Source: an uncultured Mycoplasmatota bacterium (GTDB taxonomy: Bacteria; Bacillota_I; Bacilli_A; RF39; UBA660). Taken from it: DNA of 64,000 nucleotides. The DNA lies in contig CAMYVW010000002.1 in the NCBI GenBank assembly GCA_947302655.1, positions 1 to 64,000 on the forward strand. Direction: 5' to 3'. Positions 45,635 to 53,424 of this stretch are shown piece by piece; the stretch's first letter is position 1; the number at the start of each line of letters is the position of its first letter. The translations under genes and the position numbers were made by a program. The notes under the pieces were generated by a model. It made no database searches and had not been told where the DNA came from. It saw nothing but the letters and a program-made list of their open reading frames with translations.

Positions 45635-45746
45635 TGTTTATAAAATTTCTTGATTAAATTTTTCTATATGATATATTGATATAAATAATAAGAGTGTATT
45701 TCATTATTAAGATGGAATATGCTCTTTTTTATTGGGAGGAGTTAAA

Positions 45747-46277
45747 ATGAGTAAATATATTAAAGATAGTATTGATTTTCAAAGTGACTCAGGAAAATAT
45801 GTTTTGTTGAAACCAACGTCTATATTTTATGAAAACATAAAAGATATTTTATCTGAGAATGAGTTGATTGAATCCTATGTTTCTGCTGTAAAGTGTTTAG
45901 CAAACTATATTAAAGGTAGGTTAAAACCTAATATTTCTATTCTTGACTCGAGTATGCCTACAACGCCCTTTTTATTCTTGTGTAGACATACAATTGAAAT
46001 AATAATCAAAAGAAAACTTGAACTAAATAATATAGATATAATGAATATTCATCTACTGAAAGATTTATGGGATATTCTTTCTCAAAGTTGTAAAGAAGAT
46101 TTATCATCATATAATGAGTTGATTTTAACTTTTGATAAAATGGATTATAATGGTCAATGTTTTAGGTATGCTAAAGATACTAAGGGTCAGTATTTTGAGA
46201 ATAAGCCGAAATTTATTGATGTTATTCAGATATATAATGATATATTACTATTAAAGAAGACTTTACTAGAAAACTAA
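45747..46277 (+). CDS. HEPN-like hypothetical protein
   Basis: 176 aa from ATG 45747 (GGGAGGAG upstream). All-helical; RHTIEIIIKRKLE, the IHLLKDLWDIL segment and FRYAKDTKG match a family of uncharacterised proteins with a HEPN-type helical fold. The canonical RNase motif (R-x4-6-H) is not clearly placed. Monocistronic: upstream is a spacer with an AGAG/CTCTTTTTT hairpin near 45692-45731, downstream a hairpin shared in sequence with the end of the retron gene. Confidence 0.6.
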   Translation: MSKYIKDSIDFQSDSGKYVLLKPTSIFYENIKDILSENELIESYVSAVKCLANYIKGRLKPNISILDSSMPTTPFLFLCRHTIEIIIKRKLELNNIDIMNIHLLKDLWDILSQSCKEDLSSYNELILTFDKMDYNGQCFRYAKDTKGQYFENKPKFIDVIQIYNDILLLKKTLLEN

Positions 46278-46335
46278 CTCACATGCTTAAGCATTCGTTC
46301 TTTAATAAATCTCTATACCTATAGAGATTTTTTAA
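46275..46335 (+). repeat. Post-stop repeat, copy A, with terminator
   Basis: Starts at the TAA of the HEPN-like gene: CACATGCTTAAGCATTCG, then AATCTCTATA/TATAGAGATT and a T run. It aligns over about 60 nt with 49007-49069 after the retron gene, including identical terminator arms. Confidence 0.6.
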
Positions 46336-46405
46336 CAGATATATTTGCTATATCTGTAATACTAATAAATGTATAGTATAATATCTATATAAAAGGAGTA
46401 AACTT

Positions 46406-47152
46406 ATGAAAGAAGTATTATATAACACTTTTACTAATAAATTTTTTATAGCTGCATGTATATTTGCTATTGTAGCTTATATTATTAATAAATACTTTCT
46501 TGCAAAAATACTTGGTTGGTTTGGTGAACACTGGGCTAAAGGAGAACTTAAAAAACTTCCTAAAGATAAATATAAAGTAATAAATAATTTATTTATAAAT
46601 ATTAATAATAAAACTCATCAAATAGATCATGTAGTAGTATCTATATATGGAATATTTGTTATAGAAACTAAACAATATAATGGATATATAACTGGTAGTA
46701 AGTATGATTATAAATGGATAAGACATACAAGAGGTAAAAGATATGAATATACTAATCCTATTAGACAAAACTATGGTCATGTTAAATCTATAGCTGAACT
46801 ACTTAATATAGATGAAAGTAAATTATATAACTTAGTATATATACCTAGTAAACATGTTAAACTTAATATAAAACATAATGGAGAACTATTAAGACCAGGT
46901 TATTTATATAAAACTATTATAGAAACTACAGAAGAGAAACTTCCTAATTATGAAGAGATATATAATAAATTATTAAGTTATAATATAACTGATAAAAATG
47001 CTGTTAAAGCACACATTACTAATATAAGAAATGAACATATAAATGATACTAATAGATGCCCTAAATGTGGTGGAGAGTTAGTACTAAGACAAGGACAGTA
47101 TGGATCATTTTATGGATGTTCAAACTATCCTAAATGTAAATATACTAAATAG
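46406..47152 (+). CDS. NERD domain protein with C-terminal topoisomerase-type zinc finger
   Basis: 248 aa. N-terminal membrane helix (about 14-30), then a NERD (nuclease-related) domain with INNKTHQIDHVVVSIYGIFVIETKQYNG: an Asp and the ExK pair of the PD-(D/E)XK-like core are present. At the C-terminus CPKCGGELVLRQGQYG-FYGCSNYPKC is a type I topoisomerase zinc finger. NERD proteins are predicted membrane-tethered nucleases, some of them in defence islands. It precedes the retron and ends in its own terminator. Confidence 0.82.
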   Translation: MKEVLYNTFTNKFFIAACIFAIVAYIINKYFLAKILGWFGEHWAKGELKKLPKDKYKVINNLFININNKTHQIDHVVVSIYGIFVIETKQYNGYITGSKYDYKWIRHTRGKRYEYTNPIRQNYGHVKSIAELLNIDESKLYNLVYIPSKHVKLNIKHNGELLRPGYLYKTIIETTEEKLPNYEEIYNKLLSYNITDKNAVKAHITNIRNEHINDTNRCPKCGGELVLRQGQYGSFYGCSNYPKCKYTK

Positions 47153-47158
47153 TATTCG

Positions 47159-47190
47159 GTACATACTTTATGTATGTACTTTTATTTTTT
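47159..47190 (+). terminator. Terminator after the NERD gene
   Basis: GTACATAC/GTATGTAC stem with T-rich tail, 26 nt before the retron RNA. Confidence 0.8.
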
Positions 47191-47215
47191 AACAAATTAT
47201 GATAGTATATTTCAC

Positions 47216-47360
47216 TAGTAAGAGAAAATTGCTATAGCATGTGCGTTTCGCCATGGTTAGAGGGACGTACTGTTTAACAGGTCCTAAACTATATACTATA
47301 ATAAAAACAGTTAAATATATATTGCTATATATTTAGACAATGTCGAATTTCTCTTACTAA
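47216..47360 (+). ncRNA. Retron msr-msd RNA (candidate)
   Basis: About 145 nt directly upstream of a retron-type reverse transcriptase. The ends are a perfect 12-bp inverted repeat: TAGTAAGAGAAA at 47216-47227 (a1) and TTTCTCTTACTA at 47348-47359 (a2), with ATTG/CAAT extending the pair. After a1 comes TAGC at 47235-47238, whose G could be the 2'-branch point. A hairpin GGGAC/GTCC follows at 47262-47284, and then a long 9-bp stem AAATATATA/TATATATTT with loop TTGC at 47313-47334, a likely msd stem. A weak promoter (TATGAT at 47198) precedes it. The exact msd boundaries cannot be fixed by eye. Confidence 0.8.
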
Positions 47361-47371
47361 AGAGGTGATTA

Positions 47372-49009
47372 ATGTTGCAAAATAAAACTTTATGTAATAT
47401 TCAAACTATAGATGAATTATGCAACATTTTAGATATATCAAAAAATCAGTTATTTTATATTGTTTATAAGAAAAAGAACAAGTATAGAACTTTTAATATA
47501 CCAAAGAAAAATGGAAAAATGAGAACGATTTTTGCGCCTGATTATGACTTAAGAAATTTTCAAAAAAAAATTAAAAATATACTTGAAGATTCTTATAATT
47601 TTCCAGATTATATTCATGGTTTTGTTAAAGGTAAAAGTAATTCGACTAATGCAGATGTTCATGTTCATAAAAGATTTGTTTTAAACATAGATATAGAAGA
47701 TTTTTTTCCTACAATACACTTTGGTAGAGTTTGTGGTTTATTTCAAAATAGACCCTTTTATTGTAGTAAAGTTGTATCATACTATTTAGCAAAACTTATT
47801 TGTTGTGATGGCTTTTTACCACAAGGTTCTCCTTGTTCACCAGTTATTTCAAATATTATTTGCTTTACCATGGATAAAGAAATATTTCGATTATGCAAAA
47901 GAAATAGATGTGTTTATACTAGATATGCTGATGACATAACAATATCATCTAATAGAGAGATATTTCCTAAAGAAATTGCGTTTAAACGTGATAATGAAGT
48001 TGCTATTTCTGATGAGCTAATAAAAATAATTAGTGGTGGTTTTAAAAACGGATTTAAAGTGAATACTTATAAATTGAATTTTTCAAAACGAATGCAAAGA
48101 CACGAAGTAACAGGTATAATTGTTAATGAAAAGAAAAATTTAAAGAAAAAATTTGTAAAAAAAGTGCGCGCTATACTTTATGAAATTAACAAAAATGGAT
48201 TTTTATCAGCATATAATAAAACTTTTAATTCTGTTTGTAAGGACGAACAATACGCATTTAAGAAACTAAAAAGATATCTGTCTGGGAAATTAAATTATTA
48301 TAGAATGGTAAGAGGCAATAATAATTTAATGTTTTTAAAATATGCGAGTGAGTTTAATAAAACTTTTGATTGTGAACAATTTAATGTTGATGATATCAAA
48401 AATTTAATGGAATATAATGTTGAACGATGTATGATTATTTCAGATGAAAATATTAGTAATCAGGGCTCTGCATTCAAACTTGATAATGATAAAGTATATA
48501 CCTCAACTCATGTATTAATCAATTCTACCGTATTGCCTGAATTTATTGATAATGAAAAAACCGAAGAATATTTTAAACAATTTCCATTAAGTTTACCTAA
48601 CAAGAATTCATTATTTTTAAATATATTCGATAAGGAAAAGAATTTCAAAGATAACGTTAGGTATACTATCAAAGAGTCTGATGTTGAAAGCGATATTGTT
48701 AATATAGATAATAAATTAAATATAAAATCATATAAAAAATCTAAGAACAAGTGCAAAATTGGTGATGAAGTAATTCTGGTTGGATATGCTGATTATACTA
48801 GTAAAAGTGATATATATATAATAAAAACTAGAATAATATCTGAAAATGTTTTGTTTGGCAGAAAAATGTTTGTAACTAATGATCATCCACGACATGGAAT
48901 GAGTGGAGGACCGGTTCTGAACTCTAAGAAAGAAGTTGTTGGGATAGTTTATGCAGGTGTTGATGAAGAAGATTACAATGGATCAATGTCTGGATTTATC
49001 CCACTGTAA
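47372..49009 (+). CDS. Retron reverse transcriptase fused to trypsin-like serine protease
   Basis: 545 aa with AGAGGTGATTA before ATG. The reverse transcriptase (about 1-320) carries the retron marks: NADVH (93-97, the NAxxH motif), QGSPCSP (151-157), catalytic YADD (185-188) and VTG (246-248). Residues 345-545 read as a trypsin-fold protease with STH (His380), SDIV (Asp441) and GMSGGP (Ser511), so the triad looks intact. It would make msDNA from the upstream RNA; the protease is probably the effector. No separate effector gene follows. No maturase or diversity-generating repeat is seen. Function in phage defence is inferred from retrons in general. Confidence 0.88.
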   Translation: MLQNKTLCNIQTIDELCNILDISKNQLFYIVYKKKNKYRTFNIPKKNGKMRTIFAPDYDLRNFQKKIKNILEDSYNFPDYIHGFVKGKSNSTNADVHVHKRFVLNIDIEDFFPTIHFGRVCGLFQNRPFYCSKVVSYYLAKLICCDGFLPQGSPCSPVISNIICFTMDKEIFRLCKRNRCVYTRYADDITISSNREIFPKEIAFKRDNEVAISDELIKIISGGFKNGFKVNTYKLNFSKRMQRHEVTGIIVNEKKNLKKKFVKKVRAILYEINKNGFLSAYNKTFNSVCKDEQYAFKKLKRYLSGKLNYYRMVRGNNNLMFLKYASEFNKTFDCEQFNVDDIKNLMEYNVERCMIISDENISNQGSAFKLDNDKVYTSTHVLINSTVLPEFIDNEKTEEYFKQFPLSLPNKNSLFLNIFDKEKNFKDNVRYTIKESDVESDIVNIDNKLNIKSYKKSKNKCKIGDEVILVGYADYTSKSDIYIIKTRIISENVLFGRKMFVTNDHPRHGMSGGPVLNSKKEVVGIVYAGVDEEDYNGSMSGFIPL

Positions 49010-49069
49010 CCCGCAGGCTTAGGCAGCCGGCCTTCTTAAAAATCTCTATAAGTATAGAGATTTTTTTAT
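49007..49069 (+). repeat. Post-stop repeat, copy B, with terminator
   Basis: Starts at the TAA of the retron gene. CCCGCAGGCTTAGGCAGCC is unusually GC-rich for this window, then AATCTCTATA/TATAGAGATT and a T run. It is the partner of 46275-46335; together they bracket the NERD and retron genes. Confidence 0.6.
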
Positions 49070-49140
49070 ATTATAAACATAAGATTAAAATCTTATATTC
49101 ATATATATGTTATAATAAAAATATATAAGGAAGTTTTAGT

Positions 49141-49635
49141 ATGATAGTAGAATATGAAGACAAATACTTAGAAGATGTTAAAGATTTACTAGTTGAACTA
49201 GAAGAATATATTATATCTATAGATAAAGATAATCTTGATTTATTACATAAAGATTATCGTGATAAAAAAGCTATACTTGATTTAGAAGAAGTATCTAAAA
49301 ATAATGGTAAATGTTATTTATATATAGATGATGATAAAGTACTAGGTTTAATAATGGGTATAGAAAGAAAGTATGAAGAAGAAGATTATTTAGATTATAA
49401 ATGTCCTAAACAAGGTATTATAACTGAACTTATTGTTACATCTAAAACAAGAAGCAAAGGAATAGGTAAAAAATTAATAAAGCATATGGAAGATTATTTT
49501 AAATCTATTGGTTGTGATTATATCTTAGTTGATGTCTTTGCTTATAATGAAGTAGGTAAAAACTTTTATGAAAATAATGGATATCACTCTAGAATGATTA
49601 CAGAGATTAAAAAAATAGGAGATAACCATGAATAA
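49141..49635 (+). CDS. GNAT family N-acetyltransferase
   Basis: 164 aa. GNAT motifs: ITELIVTSKTRSKGIGKKLIKH (acetyl-CoA loop RSKGIG near residue 107) and the C-terminal NEVGKNFYENNGYH. Acidic N-terminal half. AAGGAAG ribosome site. Substrate unknown; single gene after the retron, followed by a strong terminator. Confidence 0.85.
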   Translation: MIVEYEDKYLEDVKDLLVELEEYIISIDKDNLDLLHKDYRDKKAILDLEEVSKNNGKCYLYIDDDKVLGLIMGIERKYEEEDYLDYKCPKQGIITELIVTSKTRSKGIGKKLIKHMEDYFKSIGCDYILVDVFAYNEVGKNFYENNGYHSRMITEIKKIGDNHE

Positions 49636-49645
49636 CAAAAAAATA

Positions 49646-49678
49646 AAACATAAGATAACAAATCTTATGTTTTTTTAT
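49646..49678 (+). terminator. Terminator after the GNAT gene
   Basis: AAACATAAGAT/ATCTTATGTTT stem with seven T's. Confidence 0.88.
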
Positions 49679-49706
49679 ATGTTATAATTATACATAGGTG
49701 ATATAT

Positions 49707-50336
49707 ATGGAGTATGAAGTTAGATTTTACTATAATACAAATAAATTAAATGAATTACTTTCTATGCTTAGATCTAATAAAGATCTAGTTGAAAATATTA
49801 GAACTTATGAAAAGACTATTCAGTATAACCACTCTGAACCTAAATATGATTTTTATTCTAAGGAAATAGATGGAAGATTTAGATTAAGAATATCCAAAAA
49901 TGATAAAGAATCAAAAGCTAAATTAAGTTGGAAAAGAAGACTTAATGATAATACTTCTTCATTAGTTAATAAAGAAGAAGAAAAAGAAGTTAATATTGAT
50001 TCAGAAGATTTTGAAAACTTTGAATATATTATAGAAAATGTTATGCATTTTACTATAGTAGAAAGTTATGAAAGATATAGAACTACATTTACAAATGATG
50101 ATATAGAAATATCTTTAGATGAATATCCTTTTGGAATAGCTTTAGAAGTAGAAAATAAATCTATTGATAAGATTCCTGAAGAGGTAGTAAAGGAGTACGT
50201 TTCTAAAATAGGTTTAGATATAAATGATAAATATCCTTTATCATGGGATGATAAATATGAAGAGTTGTGTAAGAATCAAAATATACCAATATATAAAGAA
50301 GTAACGTTTGATAAAGAAATGCCTGAGGTAAAATAG
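49707..50336 (+). CDS. CYTH-domain protein (triphosphatase/adenylate-cyclase-like)
   Basis: 209 aa from ATG 49707 (AGGTG upstream). Starts MEYEVRFYY, the E-x-E-x-R-like entry of CYTH tunnels (one E replaced), with later RFRLRISKN, KLSWKRR and EISLDEYPFGIALEVE. CYTH enzymes hydrolyse inorganic triphosphate or thiamine triphosphate, or cyclise ATP. Substrate cannot be read from sequence. It is followed by a short gene at 50346. Confidence 0.75.
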   Translation: MEYEVRFYYNTNKLNELLSMLRSNKDLVENIRTYEKTIQYNHSEPKYDFYSKEIDGRFRLRISKNDKESKAKLSWKRRLNDNTSSLVNKEEEKEVNIDSEDFENFEYIIENVMHFTIVESYERYRTTFTNDDIEISLDEYPFGIALEVENKSIDKIPEEVVKEYVSKIGLDINDKYPLSWDDKYEELCKNQNIPIYKEVTFDKEMPEVK

Positions 50337-50345
50337 GAGATAACC

Positions 50346-50447
50346 ATGAATAATAAAAAAATAAAAGAATTAAGTGGAGCTAATATGGATATTGATTTAA
50401 ATAATATATGCACTAAACATAATGAGGAAAATTTTAAATATTTTTAA
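50346..50447 (+). CDS. 33-aa peptide sharing its N-terminus with the gene at 51198
   Basis: ATG 50346 preceded by AGGAG (spacing 7). The first 18 residues, MNNKKIKELSGANMDIDL, are nearly identical to the start of the 51198 protein, with DNA identity over GGAGCTAATATGGATATTGA. The two then diverge and this copy stops after 15 more residues. Either a truncated duplicate or a real small peptide. Confidence 0.5.
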   Translation: MNNKKIKELSGANMDIDLNNICTKHNEENFKYF

Positions 50448-50536
50448 TTAATCTATTACTATAAATATATTCAAATTTTCTTTAATAATGTTTATTAATA
50501 ATATATAATATTTAGTAATGAAATGAGGTTTTGGTT

Positions 50537-51127
50537 ATGAATGAATATTTTGATGAATTATATCAAAAATATAAGATAAATAATACTGGTGAAAGTTTAA
50601 TGTTATACAAGAACTTATTTGCTGATGTAGAATTAGTTAAAGGCAGTGAGCAATATGATTTTGTTAGAAATGGATTTAATGATATTATTTCAAGTATTAC
50701 TGTTAAATATGGTGAAAGTCAAGATAAAGAGTTAGATGTTATGTTTCATATAATTCAAAATATATTTGATAATGGATATCACTTAGGTGCTTATACAGGA
50801 GCTTTATTCTTTTGGTATAACAATGAATATTATGTATTGCATGGACTAGATATTGATGAACTTGATGAAGAAAGTATGGAATTTAGAGTTTCTGTATTTG
50901 GTGATGAGAAAATTAGACAAATACTAGATATACAATCTAGGGAATATAGTTATATTCCTGTATTACCCGATACTTTATTTAAATTTGGTATTGAACCTGA
51001 TTATACTGCATTATATACAAGATTTGCTCCTGGTTGTCAGGAAGATTTTATTACTTTATGTATAAATCTTATTCAAAGAGAAAAAGAAAACGCAGCACCT
51101 AGTGTAAGAAGTAAAGTTGAAAGATAA
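50537..51127 (+). CDS. Hypothetical protein
   Basis: About 196 aa from ATG 50537 (GAGGTT upstream; TTG 50531 also possible). Soluble, mixed alpha/beta, with a Tyr/Phe/Trp-rich centre near residue 85 (GALFFWYNNEYYVLHG). Not recognised. It lies between the two genes with the shared KIKELSGANMDIDL N-terminus, as if inserted between duplicates. Confidence 0.62.
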   Translation: MNEYFDELYQKYKINNTGESLMLYKNLFADVELVKGSEQYDFVRNGFNDIISSITVKYGESQDKELDVMFHIIQNIFDNGYHLGAYTGALFFWYNNEYYVLHGLDIDELDEESMEFRVSVFGDEKIRQILDIQSREYSYIPVLPDTLFKFGIEPDYTALYTRFAPGCQEDFITLCINLIQREKENAAPSVRSKVER

Positions 51128-51197
51128 TAAACCTTATTTAATTAAGTAATTGGTTGATTTATTAAATATGATTTTTTTATAGTATGGTGAAGAAATT

Positions 51198-51443
51198 ATG
51201 AATAATGAAAAAATAAAAGAGTTAAGTGGAGCTAATATGGATATTGATTTAACTACTAATTCATCTAAAATAGATTGGAGACAAGAATCATGTCCTTGGA
51301 ATAAAGAAGAAAACACAAGTGTACATAAATGTTGTATAAAAAATACATCTATATGTAAGTATTTTTGTGGTATTAAATATTTGGATAAAGTACTATGCAG
51401 TTATCCATTGGAAAGTAAAGAGATTTTGAAAGAAAATAAATAA
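51198..51443 (+). CDS. Small Cys-rich protein
   Basis: 81 aa. N-terminus MNNEKIKELSGANMDIDL duplicates that at 50346. After a short linker it has seven Cys in ESCPWN, HKCCIKNTSICKYFCG and LCSYP, suggesting a metal-binding knuckle or disulfide-rich domain. No signal peptide. A terminator follows. Ribosome site is weak (GGTGAAGAA). Family not certain. Confidence 0.65.
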   Translation: MNNEKIKELSGANMDIDLTTNSSKIDWRQESCPWNKEENTSVHKCCIKNTSICKYFCGIKYLDKVLCSYPLESKEILKENK

Positions 51444-51473
51444 TCACATATCTGATGATATGTGATTATTTAT
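51440..51473 (+). terminator. Terminator after the Cys-rich gene
   Basis: AATAATCACATAT/ATATGTGATTATT stem; T-rich tail, bidirectional in character. Confidence 0.75.
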
Positions 51474-51559
51474 TGTTGACTATATATAAACTTCTTTGTA
51501 AAATTATTTCAACTATATAAAAACAGAATTTAAGTTAATACATCATGGAGGTGACACAA

Positions 51560-52288
51560 ATGAATTCTGAACAAATAATATATATAAATCTTGATGATTC
51601 TGGAAAACTTACTTCAAAAGAAAAAGTATCTTGTTATGGTGGAATAGTGTTCTTGTCAAAAGATGAAAGAGCAAAATTTATTGTTCAATATAGATCGATA
51701 ATTGAACAAATTAGATGTTCATATTGTAAGCACTCAAAAAGATGTAAAAATTTATGCCCTGAAGTAAAGAATCATAATATTAAATCATCACATAAAAGAA
51801 GACTTATAAATCTTACAAAAAAACATATGACTATAGGCTTTGTTATAGATAATAAGAGAATATATAAACATATATTAAATGATAAAGCCTCTAGAGGAAG
51901 ATATTCTGATTATTGTTTAAAATTACTTATTAAAACTTTTGTAAAAAAACTTATAATTAATAAAAGAATAGATCCTTATAAGCCTTTAAAATTAATTATA
52001 GATATAGATCAGCAAACTACAAAAAGTAATGGTTACTATGATTTAAAAAATGGAATATATGAAGAACTAAAACATGGAATATCCAATTTTAATTATGCTA
52101 GAACTTTTAAACCATTACTTTATTCTGATTTGATGATAACTTTAATGTATAAGGATTCTTCCAAGAATTATCTTATTCAAGCATCTGATTTACTTGCAGG
52201 AACTGTTAGAGGTATTGCTTTAAATAACTATCCTAGATATGATGCTTCAAATTATAAAGACTTTAATTTAATAGTATTTTTCCCATAA
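51560..52288 (+). CDS. DUF3800 family protein
   Basis: 242 aa from ATG 51560 (GGAGGTGAC 6 nt upstream). Begins with the DUF3800 signature INLDDSG and CYGGIVF, has a middle LIIDIDQQT strand and a C-terminal QASDLLAGTVRG. These acidic residues form an RNase-H-like active site in the family. A four-Cys cluster (CSYCKHSKRCKNLC, about residues 53-66) may bind zinc. DUF3800 genes are found in accessory islands, with some retrons, and beside several conserved RNA motifs. A structured RNA unit lies convergently just downstream. Confidence 0.85.
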   Translation: MNSEQIIYINLDDSGKLTSKEKVSCYGGIVFLSKDERAKFIVQYRSIIEQIRCSYCKHSKRCKNLCPEVKNHNIKSSHKRRLINLTKKHMTIGFVIDNKRIYKHILNDKASRGRYSDYCLKLLIKTFVKKLIINKRIDPYKPLKLIIDIDQQTTKSNGYYDLKNGIYEELKHGISNFNYARTFKPLLYSDLMITLMYKDSSKNYLIQASDLLAGTVRGIALNNYPRYDASNYKDFNLIVFFP

Positions 52289-52400
52289 GAAAAGAGCTTC
52301 ATAAGAAGCTCTTATCCCAGTTGGGTCGATGTACTTACAGTACACTTAACAATTATGTCGAGTCCCTACTGTCGACCTGACGAGATTTTCATCTCCGGTA
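52288..52400 (-). ncRNA. DUF3800-linked structured RNA (candidate), minus strand
   Basis: About 110 nt transcribed toward the DUF3800 gene from a clear promoter. In RNA order: GGAGAT/ATCTC hairpin; a multi-branch unit closed by GGTCGA/TCGACC, enclosing TGTACT/AGTACA; an ACTGGG strand; and a terminator stem AAGAGCTTCT/AGAAGCTCTT-type with TTTTCTT. No ORF. Published comparative searches describe several RNA motifs next to DUF3800 genes; membership of one of them is inference. Confidence 0.65.
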
Positions 52401-52405
52401 CTAAA

Positions 52406-52434
52406 ATACTAACAAACAAAATATTGCTTGTCAA
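52406..52434 (-). promoter_or_regulatory. Promoter of the DUF3800-linked RNA
   Basis: Minus strand: perfect TTGACA (52434-52429), 17-nt spacer, TAGTAT (52411-52406). Confidence 0.75.
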
Positions 52435-52522
52435 TAATATTATATAAAAAAATATATAGAAGATGTATGGTAAAAAAAGTAATAACTGTTAATGTGTTAT
52501 AATTTATATAGGTGAGTAAAAT

Positions 52523-52813
52523 ATGGCATCAACTAAAGAATATAGAGATTTTATATTAGAACAATTAAGCACTTTAGATAATATAACTTGTAAATCTATG
52601 ATGGGTGAATATTTACTATATTATAAAAATGTTTTATTTGGTGGTATTTATGATGATAGATTACTAGTAAAAATAACTGATACTAATAAAAAATATCATA
52701 TGGAAGAAGATATTCCATATGATGGAGCTAAGAATATGTATCTAGTTGATGATATTGATAATATAGATAAATTAAAAGATATTGTCATTGATACATATAA
52801 TGGTTTAAAATAA
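52523..52813 (+). CDS. TfoX N-terminal domain protein
   Basis: 96 aa. The TfoX_N pattern is clear: LDNITCKSMMGEYLLYYKNVLFGGIYDDRLLVKITD. This is the stand-alone N-terminal domain; it lacks the C-terminal helix-hairpin domain of competence regulator TfoX. Function of the short form is unknown. GGTGAG ribosome site; followed 24 nt later by a 33-aa membrane peptide gene. Confidence 0.85.
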   Translation: MASTKEYRDFILEQLSTLDNITCKSMMGEYLLYYKNVLFGGIYDDRLLVKITDTNKKYHMEEDIPYDGAKNMYLVDDIDNIDKLKDIVIDTYNGLK

Positions 52814-52837
52814 TGTTATATAAAGGAGTATATATTT

Positions 52838-52939
52838 ATGGAAAATGATCCTAAGAAAAAATTTGATAAAAAAACAATACTTAGTATTGTTGCTGGAATA
52901 ATAGGTTTTATTATTGGATATTTATTAGTTAATTTATAA
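52838..52939 (+). CDS. 33-aa single-helix membrane peptide
   Basis: ATG 52838 with AAAGGAG 11 nt upstream. Product starts MENDPKKKFDKK and continues as one hydrophobic helix (residues 14-33) with a GxxxG-like pattern. Good coding look (ribosome site, stop followed by terminator). Could be a subunit, a toxin-type peptide or a regulator; no antisense RNA seen. Confidence 0.6.
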   Translation: MENDPKKKFDKKTILSIVAGIIGFIIGYLLVNL

Positions 52940-52943
52940 AAAA

Positions 52944-52972
52944 ATAGTCTTAATAAGACTATTTTTTATATT
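52944..52972. terminator. Bidirectional terminator
   Basis: AATAGTCTTA/TAAGACTATT stem with A and T runs on either side, between the membrane peptide and the convergent gene. Confidence 0.85.
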
Positions 52973-53424
52973 CTTTTTCTATTATTTTGACCTATTGTTA
53001 AAGTGTATTTTATTTCATCAGGAGTCATTATTTTAAGTAAATCATATGCATTATCATTTAAGAATAATGATATTCTATTATCTCGATCACATAGAGAATA
53101 GATAATACCAACTTTATTTTTTTCAACAAATCTTGTTTCATATATTAAAGGTAACATATCAGCAAAATACGCAGGATCAATATGGTAATATACTATATAT
53201 TTATTATATAATCCTGGAATAATAGCTTCATTTCCTTCATTATCAACAACATAATTTAATTCTTCTGGGTTTAATTTTTTAGGTTCTAACTCAAGAGTAT
53301 TAATTGCTTCCCATATAGCATCAATTTGCCATCTATTTAATATTTCATTTTCAATTACTCTATTCGCAAATAATTCTTGATCTTCACAATTTTTAAAATG
53401 TTTAATTTGATCTATTTGTTTCAT
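52966..53424 (-). CDS. Hypothetical protein
   Basis: 152 aa with a GGAGG site. Soluble and acidic. An N-terminal helical part (QELFANRVIENEILNRWQIDAIWEAI) is followed by a beta-type region and a basic end. Not recognised. The only minus-strand gene between 33 and 60.9 kb, so it is probably independently regulated. Confidence 0.65.
   Translation of the reverse strand: MKQIDQIKHFKNCEDQELFANRVIENEILNRWQIDAIWEAINTLELEPKKLNPEELNYVVDNEGNEAIIPGLYNKYIVYYHIDPAYFADMLPLIYETRFVEKNKVGIIYSLCDRDNRISLFLNDNAYDLLKIMTPDEIKYTLTIGQNNRKRI

Noticed and set aside
47216-49009. Group II intron or diversity-generating retroelement
   Set aside because: The RT has retron motifs (NAxxH, VTG) and lacks maturase and endonuclease domains; no template/variable repeat pair or intron domain V is visible.
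52290-52420. Simple terminator for the DUF3800 gene on the plus strand
   Set aside because: The first hairpin has no T run on the plus strand; promoter and T-rich tail both fit a minus-strand RNA.
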